The notes beneath the pieces were generated by a model. That model did not search any database, had not been told where the DNA came from, and saw only the letters and a list, made by a program, of their open reading frames with translations. A stretch of 64,000 nt of DNA, taken from assembly GCA_003833075.1 (NCBI GenBank), contig RIAY01000008.1, positions 1 to 64,000 of the forward strand, given 5' to 3'. Below are positions 43,489 to 52,573 of the stretch, in pieces (within the stretch, counting starts at the first letter, position 1; each line of letters opens with the position of its first letter). The position numbers were made by a program, and so were the translations under genes. Source of the stretch: Muribaculaceae bacterium Isolate-036 (Harlan). Lineage in GTDB: Bacteria > Bacteroidota > Bacteroidia > Bacteroidales > Muribaculaceae.

Positions 43489-44265
43489 ATGGAAAATGAC
43501 ATAGAAATAGAAGGCATGCGCCTTCATTATGAGGTGTCCGGACCGGAAAACGGCGCGCCGGTGCTTCTGATGCATGGATGGGGATGCGACCACACCACTG
43601 TCAGATCCATTGCCAACGCCATAAACAATGAAATGCGTGTCTACAATGTGGATTTGCCGGGTCACGGCGCGACTCCCGAACCGGATTCAGCATGGGGGGT
43701 GGATGAATACACCCGCCTTATGGAAGCTTTTACAGCAAGACTTGGAATCTTCGACCCTGTGCTTATCGGTCATTCTTTTGGCGGCCGCATATCGATACTC
43801 ATGGCTTCACGAAACCCTATAAGCAGGGTTGTGCTCGTTGATGCCGCAGGAATAAAGCCCCACAGACCGCTGAAGTACTATATCAAAATATATAGCTTTA
43901 AAACTGCGAAAAAGATTTTGCCTGTTATTCTCGGTAAAAAGACAGGCGGAAAACTGATTGACACATGGAGAGGTAAAACCGGTTCCGCCGATTACCGCAA
44001 TTCGTCTCCCGTAATGAGAGCGGTAATGAGCAGATGCGTGAATCAGGATCTCACTGACCGCTTGCCGCTGATCAAGGCTTCGACACTACTCCTATGGGGC
44101 GAGGAAGACAAAGCCACACCGTTGGCTGATGCCAGACTTATGGAAAAGAGTATTCCGGATGCAGGTCTGGTCAGCTGGAAAGGTTGCGGACATTATTCAT
44201 TCCTTGACAATCCGGGGGGATTCCGCGCTGTCTTGCGTAATTTCCTTATTCCGGCTTCACGATAA
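43489..44265 (+). CDS. Alpha/beta hydrolase
   Basis: This 258-residue single-domain hydrolase has an oxyanion region LLMHGWGCD near 28, the nucleophile elbow GHSFGG (Ser near 94), an acid residue in WGEEDKATP near 205 and a catalytic His in GCGHYSF near 234. No signal peptide is present. The substrate cannot be predicted. It lies 24 bases after the MATE gene and 27 bases before the Mur-ligase-like gene, suggesting one transcription unit. A link to peptidoglycan or envelope metabolism is inference from the neighbour. Confidence 0.88.
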   Translation: MENDIEIEGMRLHYEVSGPENGAPVLLMHGWGCDHTTVRSIANAINNEMRVYNVDLPGHGATPEPDSAWGVDEYTRLMEAFTARLGIFDPVLIGHSFGGRISILMASRNPISRVVLVDAAGIKPHRPLKYYIKIYSFKTAKKILPVILGKKTGGKLIDTWRGKTGSADYRNSSPVMRAVMSRCVNQDLTDRLPLIKASTLLLWGEEDKATPLADARLMEKSIPDAGLVSWKGCGHYSFLDNPGGFRAVLRNFLIPASR

Positions 44266-44292
44266 AACAACAACTAAACAGTTTCAATAGAA

Positions 44293-45891
44293 ATGACTTC
44301 TTTTTACATTACAATCTATACAATCTGCGGCATCTACCTGTTACTGAATTTCAAATTTGAGATTCAGATGTTCCAGCAAAATTCCTACCGTATCCCAAGA
44401 TATTGGAAATGGCTGAAAGGGAATTTCGGCTCCGCATGGCGGCTTGTAGACATCGCCGCTCTTTTCCTTATTTTTTCCACTCTGCTCACCGCTCCGCTGG
44501 CTGCGATTGCCGTCTCTCTCATAGCTCTGGTAAAAATATGGCTGATATTCCGTAAAAAATATAAGAAACCCCTCGTATTCACCCGCAGGGTATGGCGTCT
44601 TTATTCCGTTACGGCAATTCTCGCCGTCGGAGCCTATGTCGCAATGATAATTACAGGTTTCCATAAAGAGTCAGGTTGGGATGGCTACACCCCTTCCACC
44701 ATTGTTCTTGGATTTCTCCTTTTTGTAACTGCCTGCTCCTTCGTTCCCGTCATATTGGCTGCCATAATTCTGATACCGGTGGAAAAGATGATTCAGCAAA
44801 GATATGTGCGTGATGCGAAACGCATATTGAATTCCATGCCGGGTCTCAGGATTGTCGGCATCACAGGTTCCTATGGCAAGACAAGCACCAAACATTATCT
44901 GCACCGCATACTTTCCGAGAAATATGACGTACTGATGACTCCCGGATCGTTCAATACTCCGATGGGCGTGGTCAGAACCATACGCGAACACATGAAGCCA
45001 TTCAACGAAGTCTTCATCTGCGAGATGGGTGCCAAACAGAAAGGCGACATAAAGGAGATATGCGACATCGTGCACCCTGAAATGGGGATTGTAACAGCCG
45101 TCGGTCCCATGCACCTCGAATCATTCAAGACAATCGAAAACGTTCAGTCAACAAAATTCGAACTTGTCGATGCATTGCCGGCAGACGGTCTTGCCGTCAT
45201 AAACAATGATTTCGAGATGTGCGCGACACGCAAAACAGACAATGTATGCACCCTACGCTATGCCATAACCAACCCCTCCGGTTCTGATTACAAAGCAACG
45301 GACATCAGATACACGCCCAATGGAACTTCCTTTGTCGTAGAAGGTCCCGACGGCTTGCGTCTTCCGCTTGAGACACGTCTGCTCGGCGAATGCAATATCT
45401 CCGACATACTTGCTGCCGTATGCATCGCACTCGCCCTGGGGGTTGACACAGAAAAAATCAGATATGCCGTCGGTTCAATCGAACAAGTGGAACACCGTCT
45501 CAGCATCAAGCGCACCCCAGGTGGCGTGACAATCATTGATGACGCTTTCAACTCAAATCCAGCAGGCTCGAAAATGGCAGTAGATGTGTTGTCCCACTTC
45601 ACAGAAGGCAAACGCATAATAGTCACACCGGGCATGATAGAACTCGGTGCCGAACAATACAACCTCAACCGAGCACTCGGCAGACACATCGGCGAGAATA
45701 CCGACATAGCAATAATAGTAGGCGAATACAACCGGGATTCACTCACACAAGGAGTAAAAGACACCGACTTCGACACCTCATGTCTCTACCCGGTCGACTC
45801 CTTCAATGAAGCCCAGAAACTACTCGGCAAACTTCTCGCTCCTGGCGACACAATACTCTACGAAAACGATCTCCCCGACACATTCAAATAA
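44293..45891 (+). CDS. Membrane-anchored Mur-ligase family enzyme (MurF-like)
   Basis: This 532-residue protein has about four membrane helices in the first 170 residues. A Mur ligase domain follows: P-loop GITGSYGKTSTKHYL near 193, then EMGAKQKGDI near 240, TAVGPMHLESF near 265 and DDAFNSNPAG near 418. The EMGA and HLESF motifs are those of MurF, which adds D-Ala-D-Ala to the UDP-MurNAc tripeptide, but true MurF is soluble and shorter. This paralogue probably ligates an amino acid or peptide to a membrane-associated acceptor, which is inference. Confidence 0.85.
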   Translation: MTSFYITIYTICGIYLLLNFKFEIQMFQQNSYRIPRYWKWLKGNFGSAWRLVDIAALFLIFSTLLTAPLAAIAVSLIALVKIWLIFRKKYKKPLVFTRRVWRLYSVTAILAVGAYVAMIITGFHKESGWDGYTPSTIVLGFLLFVTACSFVPVILAAIILIPVEKMIQQRYVRDAKRILNSMPGLRIVGITGSYGKTSTKHYLHRILSEKYDVLMTPGSFNTPMGVVRTIREHMKPFNEVFICEMGAKQKGDIKEICDIVHPEMGIVTAVGPMHLESFKTIENVQSTKFELVDALPADGLAVINNDFEMCATRKTDNVCTLRYAITNPSGSDYKATDIRYTPNGTSFVVEGPDGLRLPLETRLLGECNISDILAAVCIALALGVDTEKIRYAVGSIEQVEHRLSIKRTPGGVTIIDDAFNSNPAGSKMAVDVLSHFTEGKRIIVTPGMIELGAEQYNLNRALGRHIGENTDIAIIVGEYNRDSLTQGVKDTDFDTSCLYPVDSFNEAQKLLGKLLAPGDTILYENDLPDTFK

Positions 45892-45961
45892 AACGGCAGC
45901 TCTGCTCACACAAGCCTCCTCATATGAGAATGACATTGGGCGCACCATAGGTCTTTCCCTT

Positions 45962-46028
45962 CGCAGATTATTTCTAACGATTGTTTCAAATGAATCTGCG
46001 CTTCAAATGCAGGTTCAAATGAACCTGC
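45962..46028 (+). terminator. Two consecutive hairpins upstream of the tRNA gene
   Basis: CGCAGATT (45962-45969) pairs with AATCTGCG (45993-46000), and GCAGGTTCA (46009-46017) pairs with TGAACCTGC (46020-46028). A T-rich stretch follows the second hairpin. They may end transcription from the Mur-ligase-like operon. The stretch between that gene and the tRNA holds nothing else I recognise except the tRNA promoter. Confidence 0.5.
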
Positions 46029-46058
46029 AAAGTTTCTTTCAAAAAAACATTAAAAAAT

Positions 46059-46089
46059 TTTGGTATATTAGAAATAAACATTAAATTTG
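46059..46089 (+). promoter_or_regulatory. Promoter of tRNA-Ala
   Basis: TTTG (46059-46062), exactly 19 bases, then TAAATTTG (46082-46089). This matches the Bacteroidota consensus perfectly and lies 17 bases before the tRNA. Confidence 0.85.
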
Positions 46090-46105
46090 TGGAGCAATAA
46101 CTCAT

Positions 46106-46179
46106 GGGGCATTAGCTCATCTGGCTAGAGCGTTTGACTGGCAGTCAAGAGGTGACCGGTTCGATCCCGGTATGCTCCA
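46106..46179 (+). tRNA. tRNA-Ala, anticodon GGC
   Basis: A 74-base cloverleaf: acceptor GGGGCAT/ATGCTCC with the G3-U70 alanine identity pair, D-arm GCTC/GAGC, anticodon loop CTGGCAG and T-arm ACCGG/CCGGT with TTCGATC. The CCA end is not encoded. Confidence 0.95.
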
Positions 46180-46187
46180 CTAAATAA

Positions 46188-46234
46188 CAAGGAATTGATA
46201 TTTAAGCAATTACAACTTAACTGTCAATTCCTTG
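46188..46234 (+). terminator. Candidate terminator after tRNA-Ala
   Basis: The arms CAAGGAATTGA and TCAATTCCTTG enclose a 25-base loop, followed by TCTGCTTTT. The loop is long and the T-run weak. The following 160 bases before the FNT-like gene contain a further small stem (TTTACTTTG with CAAAGTAAA) but nothing identified. Confidence 0.45.
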
Positions 46235-46396
46235 TCTGCTTTTATCAGTATGATCTCGGCTTTGCATTTACTTTGTGCCGTTTCTCAAAGTAAAGCAGTT
46301 TTAAAGTGTTTACTTTTAACTCAGGTTGGCATAAAGATGTTTTTTCTGAGGGATTCCAGCGAGTTGAGAAAGGAGCGAAAGCAGTAGCTTGGAAAT

Positions 46397-46969
46397 TCAC
46401 GATGTTTTATGGGGCACGAGACGCATAAGCGTGGGAAGGTTGCACCCTATCAGGTTTCCCGCCACCGACATAAGCCATACTGTCCAGGGAAAATCACATG
46501 CCATGCAGTAATAGGCAATGTCTGCCACACAGTGAGGAAATCCGCACATGACGAATGTCGGAATGCCAAGGACAAGAGGCAGCCATTGCCCTTCTCTTGC
46601 ACACTTCACACTTACTGTCATTATAAGACCGGTGAGTATCGAGGGGAAAAACACCCTCAGTCCGGCAGCTTTGCGAATATCCACAATCCTTGCGGCATTG
46701 TCTCCAAGAGATGAAAACGCATCCGCGAGCAATACCGCCAAGGCGACACCTGCCGCATTATAAAATAGTATAAGACCAAGCTGAAAAAACTCATTCCTAT
46801 CTGAAAAGAATCCTGCCTTCCCTGTGAAAAGTATCCATTTGCCACATACTATCGCAGACAATGCGAACGCAAACAATGCCGCTCCTATTATACCTCCCGA
46901 CGCGAGGTTACATATCGCGGCTATTCCTATTGCCAGTCCTGCCAATACCGAAAAATAAAGTCTCTCCAT
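46397..46969 (-). CDS. Formate/nitrite-transporter-like (FNT family) membrane protein, short
   Basis: This 190-residue protein has about five or six hydrophobic helices. Features such as YNAAGVALAVLLADAF, PTFVMCGFPHCVADIAYY and VAGNLIGCNLPTL recall the FNT channels (the GFEHSVAN loop and the final GNxxGG). It is shorter than the usual 260-280 residues, so an N-terminal helix or loop is reduced. It may conduct small monocarboxylates. It is monocistronic as far as can be seen. Confidence 0.75.
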   Translation of the reverse strand: MERLYFSVLAGLAIGIAAICNLASGGIIGAALFAFALSAIVCGKWILFTGKAGFFSDRNEFFQLGLILFYNAAGVALAVLLADAFSSLGDNAARIVDIRKAAGLRVFFPSILTGLIMTVSVKCAREGQWLPLVLGIPTFVMCGFPHCVADIAYYCMACDFPWTVWLMSVAGNLIGCNLPTLMRLVPHKTS

Positions 46970-47054
46970 GTCTCTTTGCTGTATTTTTTTACAAAATTAA
47001 CAAATATTTTTGAATACATCATGCCGGATTGACCGCTGAAACCGTGCCACATGG

Positions 47055-47085
47055 TTGGAAAATTCGGATAACTTGTTTAACTTTG
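47055..47085 (+). promoter_or_regulatory. Promoter of the aminopeptidase C gene
   Basis: TTG (47055-47057), 20 bases, then TAACTTTG (47078-47085), a good Bacteroidota-type promoter about 22 bases upstream of the ATG. Confidence 0.65.
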
Positions 47086-47107
47086 TGGAAAACACTTACC
47101 AACTGAC

Positions 47108-48523
47108 ATGAAGAAACAGAAACTATCGATCGCTTTTATCATGCTGTGTGTCGCCGCCGCTCCGGTTGCTGACATACACGCGGAGAAAGCCGGCAAAGGA
47201 GGCATATCTCCGGAAATGATGTCGAGAATAAGGGCTTCATACCCCGATGACGCCACCACAAAAGCGTTGCGCAATGCTTTAGGCAATTCGGATATCGACA
47301 AAATCGCTCTCAACTCCGAAGCAGGCAATGCATTTGACACAAACTTCTCTCACCGCGTCAAAAGCAAGGGAATAACAAATCAAAAATCATCAGGCAGATG
47401 CTGGCTTTTCACAGGACTCAATGTGCTCCGAGCTCAGATGATGGCGGCGCATGACCTCCCTGAGCTGCAACTATCCCAGAATTATAATTTTTTCTACGAC
47501 CAGCTTGAGAAAGCAAATCTTTTCCTCCAGGGAATGATAGATTACGCCGGTCGTCCTATGGACGACAAAATGGTAGACTGGCTTTTTACCAATCCTATAA
47601 GCGATGGGGGGCAGTATACCGGACTCTCGGACAATCTGATGAAATATGGTGTGGTGCCCGCAGAGGTCATGCGGGAATCCTACAGCAGCAACAACACCTC
47701 CAGAATGAGAAATCTGATTGCTCTCAAACTCCGCGAGGATGGTCTTGAATTGCGCAGGATGTATGCAGACAAGGCAAAACCTGCCGCCCTGCAGACCCGC
47801 AAGGAGCAGATGCTCGGCGAGATATACCGTATGCTTGCACTCACTCTCGGCACTCCCCCGTCTGAATTTACCTGGACACGTAAGGATTCAAAAGGGAATG
47901 TGGTCAGCACTCGCAAATACACGCCAATGGAGTTTTACAAGGAATTTGCAGGAAATGACCTGAAAAACGATTATGTAATGCTCATGAATGACCCGACACA
48001 TGAATATTACAAACCATATGAGATTGATTACGACCGACACACCTATGACGGGGAAAACTGGACTTACATCAATCTGCCGGCTGAAGACATCAAGAAGATG
48101 GCGATAGAATCAATCAAAGACAACGCGATGATGTATTTTTCCTGCGATGTCAATAAGTTCTTCGACAGAGAAAGAGGCGTACTTGACACCGACAACTTCG
48201 ATTATTCATCTCTCATGGGTGTAGACTTCGGCATGAATAAAGCCGACCGCATACGCACTCACGCGAGTGCGTCATCACATGCGATGACACTCGTTGCCGT
48301 CGATCTTGATGCAGAAGGCAAGCCGCTGAAATGGATGGTTGAAAACAGCTGGGGCAACGGAGCCAACGACGGTCATCTTATTATTACAGACAAATGGTTC
48401 GACGAGTATATGTTCCGTCTTGTGGTAAACCGGAAATATATACCCGCCGATATCCTTGCAATAGCACGCCAGACGCCAATAATGTTGCCGGCATGGGATC
48501 CCATGTTCTCACCCGATGAATAA
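47108..48523 (+). CDS. pepC: C1-family aminopeptidase C / bleomycin hydrolase, exported
   Basis: This 471-residue papain-like protease has a signal peptide (MKKQKLSIAFIMLCVAAAPVADIHA). The catalytic triad is visible: Cys98 in NQKSSGRCWLF, His in ASSHAMTLVAVD (about 395) and Asn in VENSWG (about 420). Family members are hexameric peptidases, usually cytoplasmic, so export to the periplasm is a Bacteroidota feature. Its 3' end overlaps the convergent lysA gene by 15 bases. Confidence 0.92.
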   Translation: MKKQKLSIAFIMLCVAAAPVADIHAEKAGKGGISPEMMSRIRASYPDDATTKALRNALGNSDIDKIALNSEAGNAFDTNFSHRVKSKGITNQKSSGRCWLFTGLNVLRAQMMAAHDLPELQLSQNYNFFYDQLEKANLFLQGMIDYAGRPMDDKMVDWLFTNPISDGGQYTGLSDNLMKYGVVPAEVMRESYSSNNTSRMRNLIALKLREDGLELRRMYADKAKPAALQTRKEQMLGEIYRMLALTLGTPPSEFTWTRKDSKGNVVSTRKYTPMEFYKEFAGNDLKNDYVMLMNDPTHEYYKPYEIDYDRHTYDGENWTYINLPAEDIKKMAIESIKDNAMMYFSCDVNKFFDRERGVLDTDNFDYSSLMGVDFGMNKADRIRTHASASSHAMTLVAVDLDAEGKPLKWMVENSWGNGANDGHLIITDKWFDEYMFRLVVNRKYIPADILAIARQTPIMLPAWDPMFSPDE

Positions 48524-49654
48524 AGAACCGGGAAGCTTCCGCATATTATAAGTGGAAGCCATGCTTTCACCATACGCACCCGCCGAGCGCAACGCGATAA
48601 GATCTCCGCGACGCACGGCGGGTAGTTTTTCACCTTTGCCGAATACATCGGACGATTCGCACACCGGTCCCACCACATCATAAACCTCTTCGCAAGCATC
48701 CTCCTCCGCATTCACAGTCTCGATCTTGTGATGCGCTCCATAAAGCGCAGGACGCATAAGATCGTTCATGCCGGCATCCACTATCAGAAATTTCCTGCCG
48801 ATTCCCTCTTTTACATAGAGAACCTGTGTAATCAGAGATCCGCATTGTGCAACTACCGCCCTGCCGAGTTCGCAGTGTATATGCTGTCCGGGCGTAAGGC
48901 TAATGCCGGAAATCAAAGTATCGAAATAATTTTTGAAATCCGGGACAGGATTCTCATCGGGGTTGTCATAATCAATTCCAAGACCTCCCCCGACATTGAT
49001 CACAGGAAATTCGACACCTCGCCTGCGATAGTATTCTGTCAACGCATTGATACGTTCGCACAGCAGGGCGAACGGTTCCGTTATGGTTATCTGGGATCCT
49101 ATGTGAAAATGAAGACCGATAAGGTCGATCCAATCAGAAGCAGTGGCGAAATCCACAGCTTTGTCAAGGCATCGCATATCAATACCGAACTTATTTTCTT
49201 CAAGTCCTGTGGTGATATACTCGTGGGTATGGGCATCTATATTCGGATTGACACGAAGAGCCACAGGCACCTTCTTTCCGCAACGCTCTCCGAGTTCACT
49301 GATGACCTTCAGTTCCTCGATGGATTCCACATTGAAACAGCCGATACCACTCTCTATACCAAAGATTATTTCTCTGTCAGTTTTTCCGACACCGGCATAA
49401 TATATGGAGTCATTGCTGAAACCTGCCGCCAAAGCCGCCTCTATCTCTCCTCCGCTCACACAATCCGCTCCGAAACCGGAATCAGCTATAACTTTGAGTA
49501 TCTCAGGATTGCCGTTTGCCTTTATCGCATAATGCACGTGCACGTCACTGCCGGATATACACTCCTTGATTTCATTCAGCGTGGAGCGAAGAAGCTCCAT
49601 ATCATAATAATAAAAAGGGGTTGAGACCCCTTCACAGGGTAATTTAAACTTCAT
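48509..49654 (-). CDS. lysA: Diaminopimelate decarboxylase
   Basis: This 381-residue PLP enzyme has the Lys45 PLP site (HYAIKANGN), HFHIGSQI, a glycine-rich phosphate-binding segment NVGGGLGIDYD, and CESSDVFGKGEKLP with the catalytic Cys. It carries out the last step of lysine synthesis, meso-diaminopimelate to lysine. It follows lysC by ten bases, forming a lysC-lysA operon. The last codons overlap the pepC end in opposite orientation. Confidence 0.95.
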   Translation of the reverse strand: MKFKLPCEGVSTPFYYYDMELLRSTLNEIKECISGSDVHVHYAIKANGNPEILKVIADSGFGADCVSGGEIEAALAAGFSNDSIYYAGVGKTDREIIFGIESGIGCFNVESIEELKVISELGERCGKKVPVALRVNPNIDAHTHEYITTGLEENKFGIDMRCLDKAVDFATASDWIDLIGLHFHIGSQITITEPFALLCERINALTEYYRRRGVEFPVINVGGGLGIDYDNPDENPVPDFKNYFDTLISGISLTPGQHIHCELGRAVVAQCGSLITQVLYVKEGIGRKFLIVDAGMNDLMRPALYGAHHKIETVNAEEDACEEVYDVVGPVCESSDVFGKGEKLPAVRRGDLIALRSAGAYGESMASTYNMRKLPGSLFIG

Positions 49655-49664
49655 ATTTGATTAT

Positions 49665-50978
49665 CTACTCGAAAATTTCTGCGGAAAGAGCCTTCAGGGC
49701 ACGGTTCTTGTCTTCCGCCTTGATCAGAAACGAAATGTTATAATTGCTGCCGCCATATGAAATCATGCGCACAGGTATATCCCTCAGAGCATCGAGAGCC
49801 TTCGCCTCGAACCCCCGGTTCTGCCATTCAAGATCTCCCACTACACAGATAATAGTCATATCCCGATCAATTGTAACGGTGCCGAAACGATGAAGTTCCT
49901 CGACAATTCTGTCAAGATTCCTCTCATTGTCGATTGTCAGAGACACACCTACCTCGGAAGTGGTGATCATGTCAATTGCCGTCTCATGTTTCTCGAATAT
50001 CTCAAACACCTTCTTGAGGAATCCGTACGCAAGCAGCATCCTGCCCGATTTGATCTTGATTGCAGTGATGTTGTCCTTTGCAGCGACAGCCTTGATATAT
50101 CCTCGCCGCAACACATTGTCGATCAACGTTCCCGGAGCGTCAGGCTGCATGGTGTTAAGCAACCTTACCGGAATATTGTTAAGTTTTGCGGGCTGAATAC
50201 ATGTGGGATGCAGAATCTTGGCACCGAAATAAGCCAGCTCGGCAGCCTCTTCGAAATGGAGGTTTCTCACCGGGCGCGTACCCTCTACAAAACGCGGATC
50301 ATTATTGTGCATTCCGTCTATATCTGTCCATATCTCTATCTCCTCAGCCTTTACCGCCGCACCGATAAGAGATGCTGTATAATCGCTGCCTCCGCGTTCA
50401 AGATTATTGATCTCTCCGTTGTGGTCAAGACAGATGAAACCCTGCGTTATAAACAAAGCTGCATCAGCATTCTCCTCAATCAGTGAGGCAAGATGCTTCG
50501 TGATATATGGCAGATCGGGCTCTCCATGCTCATCCGTGCGCATAAATGCCAGTGCGGGAAGAAGAACAGATGCCACACCTTGCTCCTGAAGATACGCATG
50601 CATCAGATTTGTGGAGATCAACTCACCTCTTGACACAATCTCTTTCTCCAGAAGTGGAGAATCAGGAGAAGAAATAGTATGTCGGATATCATTGAAAAAG
50701 ACTGCGGTTTTTTCGGATGCGGTCTTTCGCCATTCTTCTGTTGAAAAAAGTTCGTCAACCACTCCCTTGTATCGCTCCTCAAGAGAAGATATGAGACGAC
50801 ACGCCAGTTGCGGATCACCGTCCTTCACGGCTTTTGATATCTCGATAAGTGAATTGGTAGTGCCGCTCATAGCTGACAACACCACAATATTTCTCCCCTT
50901 ATCGCCTATCAATGCGGCAACATCCTTGATTCTTTGTGGAGAACCGACAGAGGTTCCCCCGAATTTCATGACCTTCAT
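49665..50978 (-). CDS. lysC: Aspartate kinase
   Basis: This 437-residue protein starts with KFGGTSVGSPQRI (about 4-16), has the kinase core SRGELISTNLM and GGSDYTASLIGAA, and ends with two ACT domains (about 300-437). It makes aspartyl phosphate for lysine, threonine and methionine. It is single-domain, without a fused homoserine dehydrogenase, and next to lysA, so it is probably the lysine-branch isozyme, feedback-controlled through the ACT domains. The promoter carries a duplicated element. Confidence 0.95.
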   Translation of the reverse strand: MKVMKFGGTSVGSPQRIKDVAALIGDKGRNIVVLSAMSGTTNSLIEISKAVKDGDPQLACRLISSLEERYKGVVDELFSTEEWRKTASEKTAVFFNDIRHTISSPDSPLLEKEIVSRGELISTNLMHAYLQEQGVASVLLPALAFMRTDEHGEPDLPYITKHLASLIEENADAALFITQGFICLDHNGEINNLERGGSDYTASLIGAAVKAEEIEIWTDIDGMHNNDPRFVEGTRPVRNLHFEEAAELAYFGAKILHPTCIQPAKLNNIPVRLLNTMQPDAPGTLIDNVLRRGYIKAVAAKDNITAIKIKSGRMLLAYGFLKKVFEIFEKHETAIDMITTSEVGVSLTIDNERNLDRIVEELHRFGTVTIDRDMTIICVVGDLEWQNRGFEAKALDALRDIPVRMISYGGSNYNISFLIKAEDKNRALKALSAEIFE

Positions 50979-51008
50979 TTCAATAACCTGTAGTTTTTTA
51001 TTTGAATT

Positions 51009-51076
51009 GCAAAATTAACACATACGGATTAAATCAGCAACAAAAGAATAGCATATTCGGATTAAATCACAACAAA
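51009..51076 (-). promoter_or_regulatory. lysC promoter with -33 region duplicated 33 bp apart
   Basis: On the minus strand TAATTTTGC (51017-51009) is the -7 box, with TTG 20 bases upstream. The stretch CGGATTAAATCAGCAACAAA (51025-51044) is repeated at 51058-51076 with one missing G. The period is 33 bp, and the copies cover the -33 region. The layout resembles the DUF4143 ATPase promoter at 1774-1824, with a different sequence. Confidence 0.7.
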
Positions 51077-51169
51077 AAACGTAAATTCAGACATCCTTAG
51101 AACCTGCCATCGATGTGCAAACGTTATAAAATAGATGATAACCCTAAACAGTAACTAAAAAAGTGTAGA

Positions 51170-52378
51170 ATGGAAAACACAACGGCTACATATCCCCATG
51201 GAAAAAATTACTACATATTCCTTGTAGCGTATCTCGTCGGTCTGAGTGCATTCGGATCATTCGTCAACGACATGTATCTTCCGACTCTGCCGGAAATGAC
51301 CCGATATTTTCAATGCCCTGTATCTGTAATTCAACTTGGACTTACCATGGGTATGCTGGGACTCGGCATAGGTCAGCTCATTCTCGGTCCTGTAAGCGAC
51401 AAATACGGACGCAAGCCGGTTCTAATGACCGCGATGACCATATTTATAATCGGTGCGGTTGTGAGCATTTTCTCCCCCGACATACATTTCTTTCTCGGAT
51501 GCAGGTTCGTGCAGGGCATAGGCGCCTCAGGTGGTTATTTCCTTGCCAGAACCATACCTGCGGATATTTTCAGCGGTCGTCAGCTGGCAAAAACAATGGC
51601 ACTTATAGGTGCCATCAACGGCTTTGCACCTGCTTCCGCACCGGTGCTCGGCGGCATTCTGGCGGTTGCCGACGGCTGGAAAGGCATATTTTATGTGTTG
51701 GCGGGATTTGCGGCACTTCTGATTTGTGCGGGTCTGCCGCTCAAAGAGTCTCTTATACCTCAGAATAGATTCAAGGGGCACCTGCTGGAGGCATTCCGGG
51801 AATATCCCTCGCTGATAAAAAACAAACGGTTTGTTATCCACGCTCTGCTTAAAGGCACGGCATTGGGTCTGCTGTTTGCTTATTGCTCGTCCGCTCCTTT
51901 TATAATGCAGGACCATTTCGGATGGTCAGAACTGGATTTCGGTCTCTTTATGGGATTCAATGCTATATTCATTGCATGCGGCGCCATGACTGCTCTGAAA
52001 TTCGACATCCTCAAGAAAGCTGCATTTATCGGAGGTTGGACATTGATGCTTTTTACCGCCGTCGAAATGGGTGTTCTATTCTTTATTGACGACTTCTGGG
52101 CATATGAGTTCGTACTGCTTCCCATGCTTTTCTCATTAGGGATGATATTTACTGTTGGAAATACGCTCGCGATGAACGAGGGGCGGACAAATGCCGGTGG
52201 AGCTTCGGCTCTTGTCGGACTATCCGGATACATCTTCGGAGCAACAGTCGCCCCACTTGTAGGAATCGGAAATATATTGCATTCCACAGCAATTGTATTC
52301 GGAATAATGGCATCTATGACTCTTGCTCTGGCATATGCTACAAAAAGAATTTCTCCGGACCCGGATATGATAAAATGA
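51170..52378 (+). CDS. Bcr/CflA-family drug exporter (MFS)
   Basis: This 402-residue major facilitator protein has about 12 membrane helices. It has the Bcr/CflA start (FGSFVNDMYLPTLPEM), the MFS loop signature GPVSDKYGRKPVL near 85 and the motif-C-like GINGFAPASAPVLGG near 150. It probably exports drugs or small metabolites by proton antiport. It is preceded by a long untranslated stretch shared with the divergent lysC promoter. A hairpin follows its stop. Confidence 0.92.
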   Translation: MENTTATYPHGKNYYIFLVAYLVGLSAFGSFVNDMYLPTLPEMTRYFQCPVSVIQLGLTMGMLGLGIGQLILGPVSDKYGRKPVLMTAMTIFIIGAVVSIFSPDIHFFLGCRFVQGIGASGGYFLARTIPADIFSGRQLAKTMALIGAINGFAPASAPVLGGILAVADGWKGIFYVLAGFAALLICAGLPLKESLIPQNRFKGHLLEAFREYPSLIKNKRFVIHALLKGTALGLLFAYCSSAPFIMQDHFGWSELDFGLFMGFNAIFIACGAMTALKFDILKKAAFIGGWTLMLFTAVEMGVLFFIDDFWAYEFVLLPMLFSLGMIFTVGNTLAMNEGRTNAGGASALVGLSGYIFGATVAPLVGIGNILHSTAIVFGIMASMTLALAYATKRISPDPDMIK

Positions 52379-52403
52379 TCCGTTATTGCCCTTCTGTTTG
52401 TAC

Positions 52404-52436
52404 AGCGGGTTCCGGTATGCTCTTCCGGAACCCGCT
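52404..52436 (+). terminator. Hairpin after the MFS gene
   Basis: The perfect 12-bp arms AGCGGGTTCCGG and CCGGAACCCGCT have a nine-base loop. No T-run follows, so termination is uncertain. It shares its GGTTCCG/CGGAACC core with hairpins at 33000 and 34931. The remaining interval up to the LacI-type gene holds its operator-like palindrome, a -7 box (TAATTTTG, 52637-52644) and a small leader hairpin at 52662-52681. Confidence 0.55.
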
Positions 52437-52573
52437 ACCGTCAACTTAATACGTCAACGACAAACTGCTCGTTATGGATTAAAAGTAAAATTAGTTAAAC
52501 GTTTTCAGGCAATCCTTGCCTTATATTTTCTCGCTTCAGATAGAATCTAAAGCTATTTTTGCATCAAATTATG

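Noticed and set aside
48728-49624. A 298-codon plus-strand frame opposite lysA
   Set aside because: lysA motifs are complete on the minus strand; the overlapping frame is chance.
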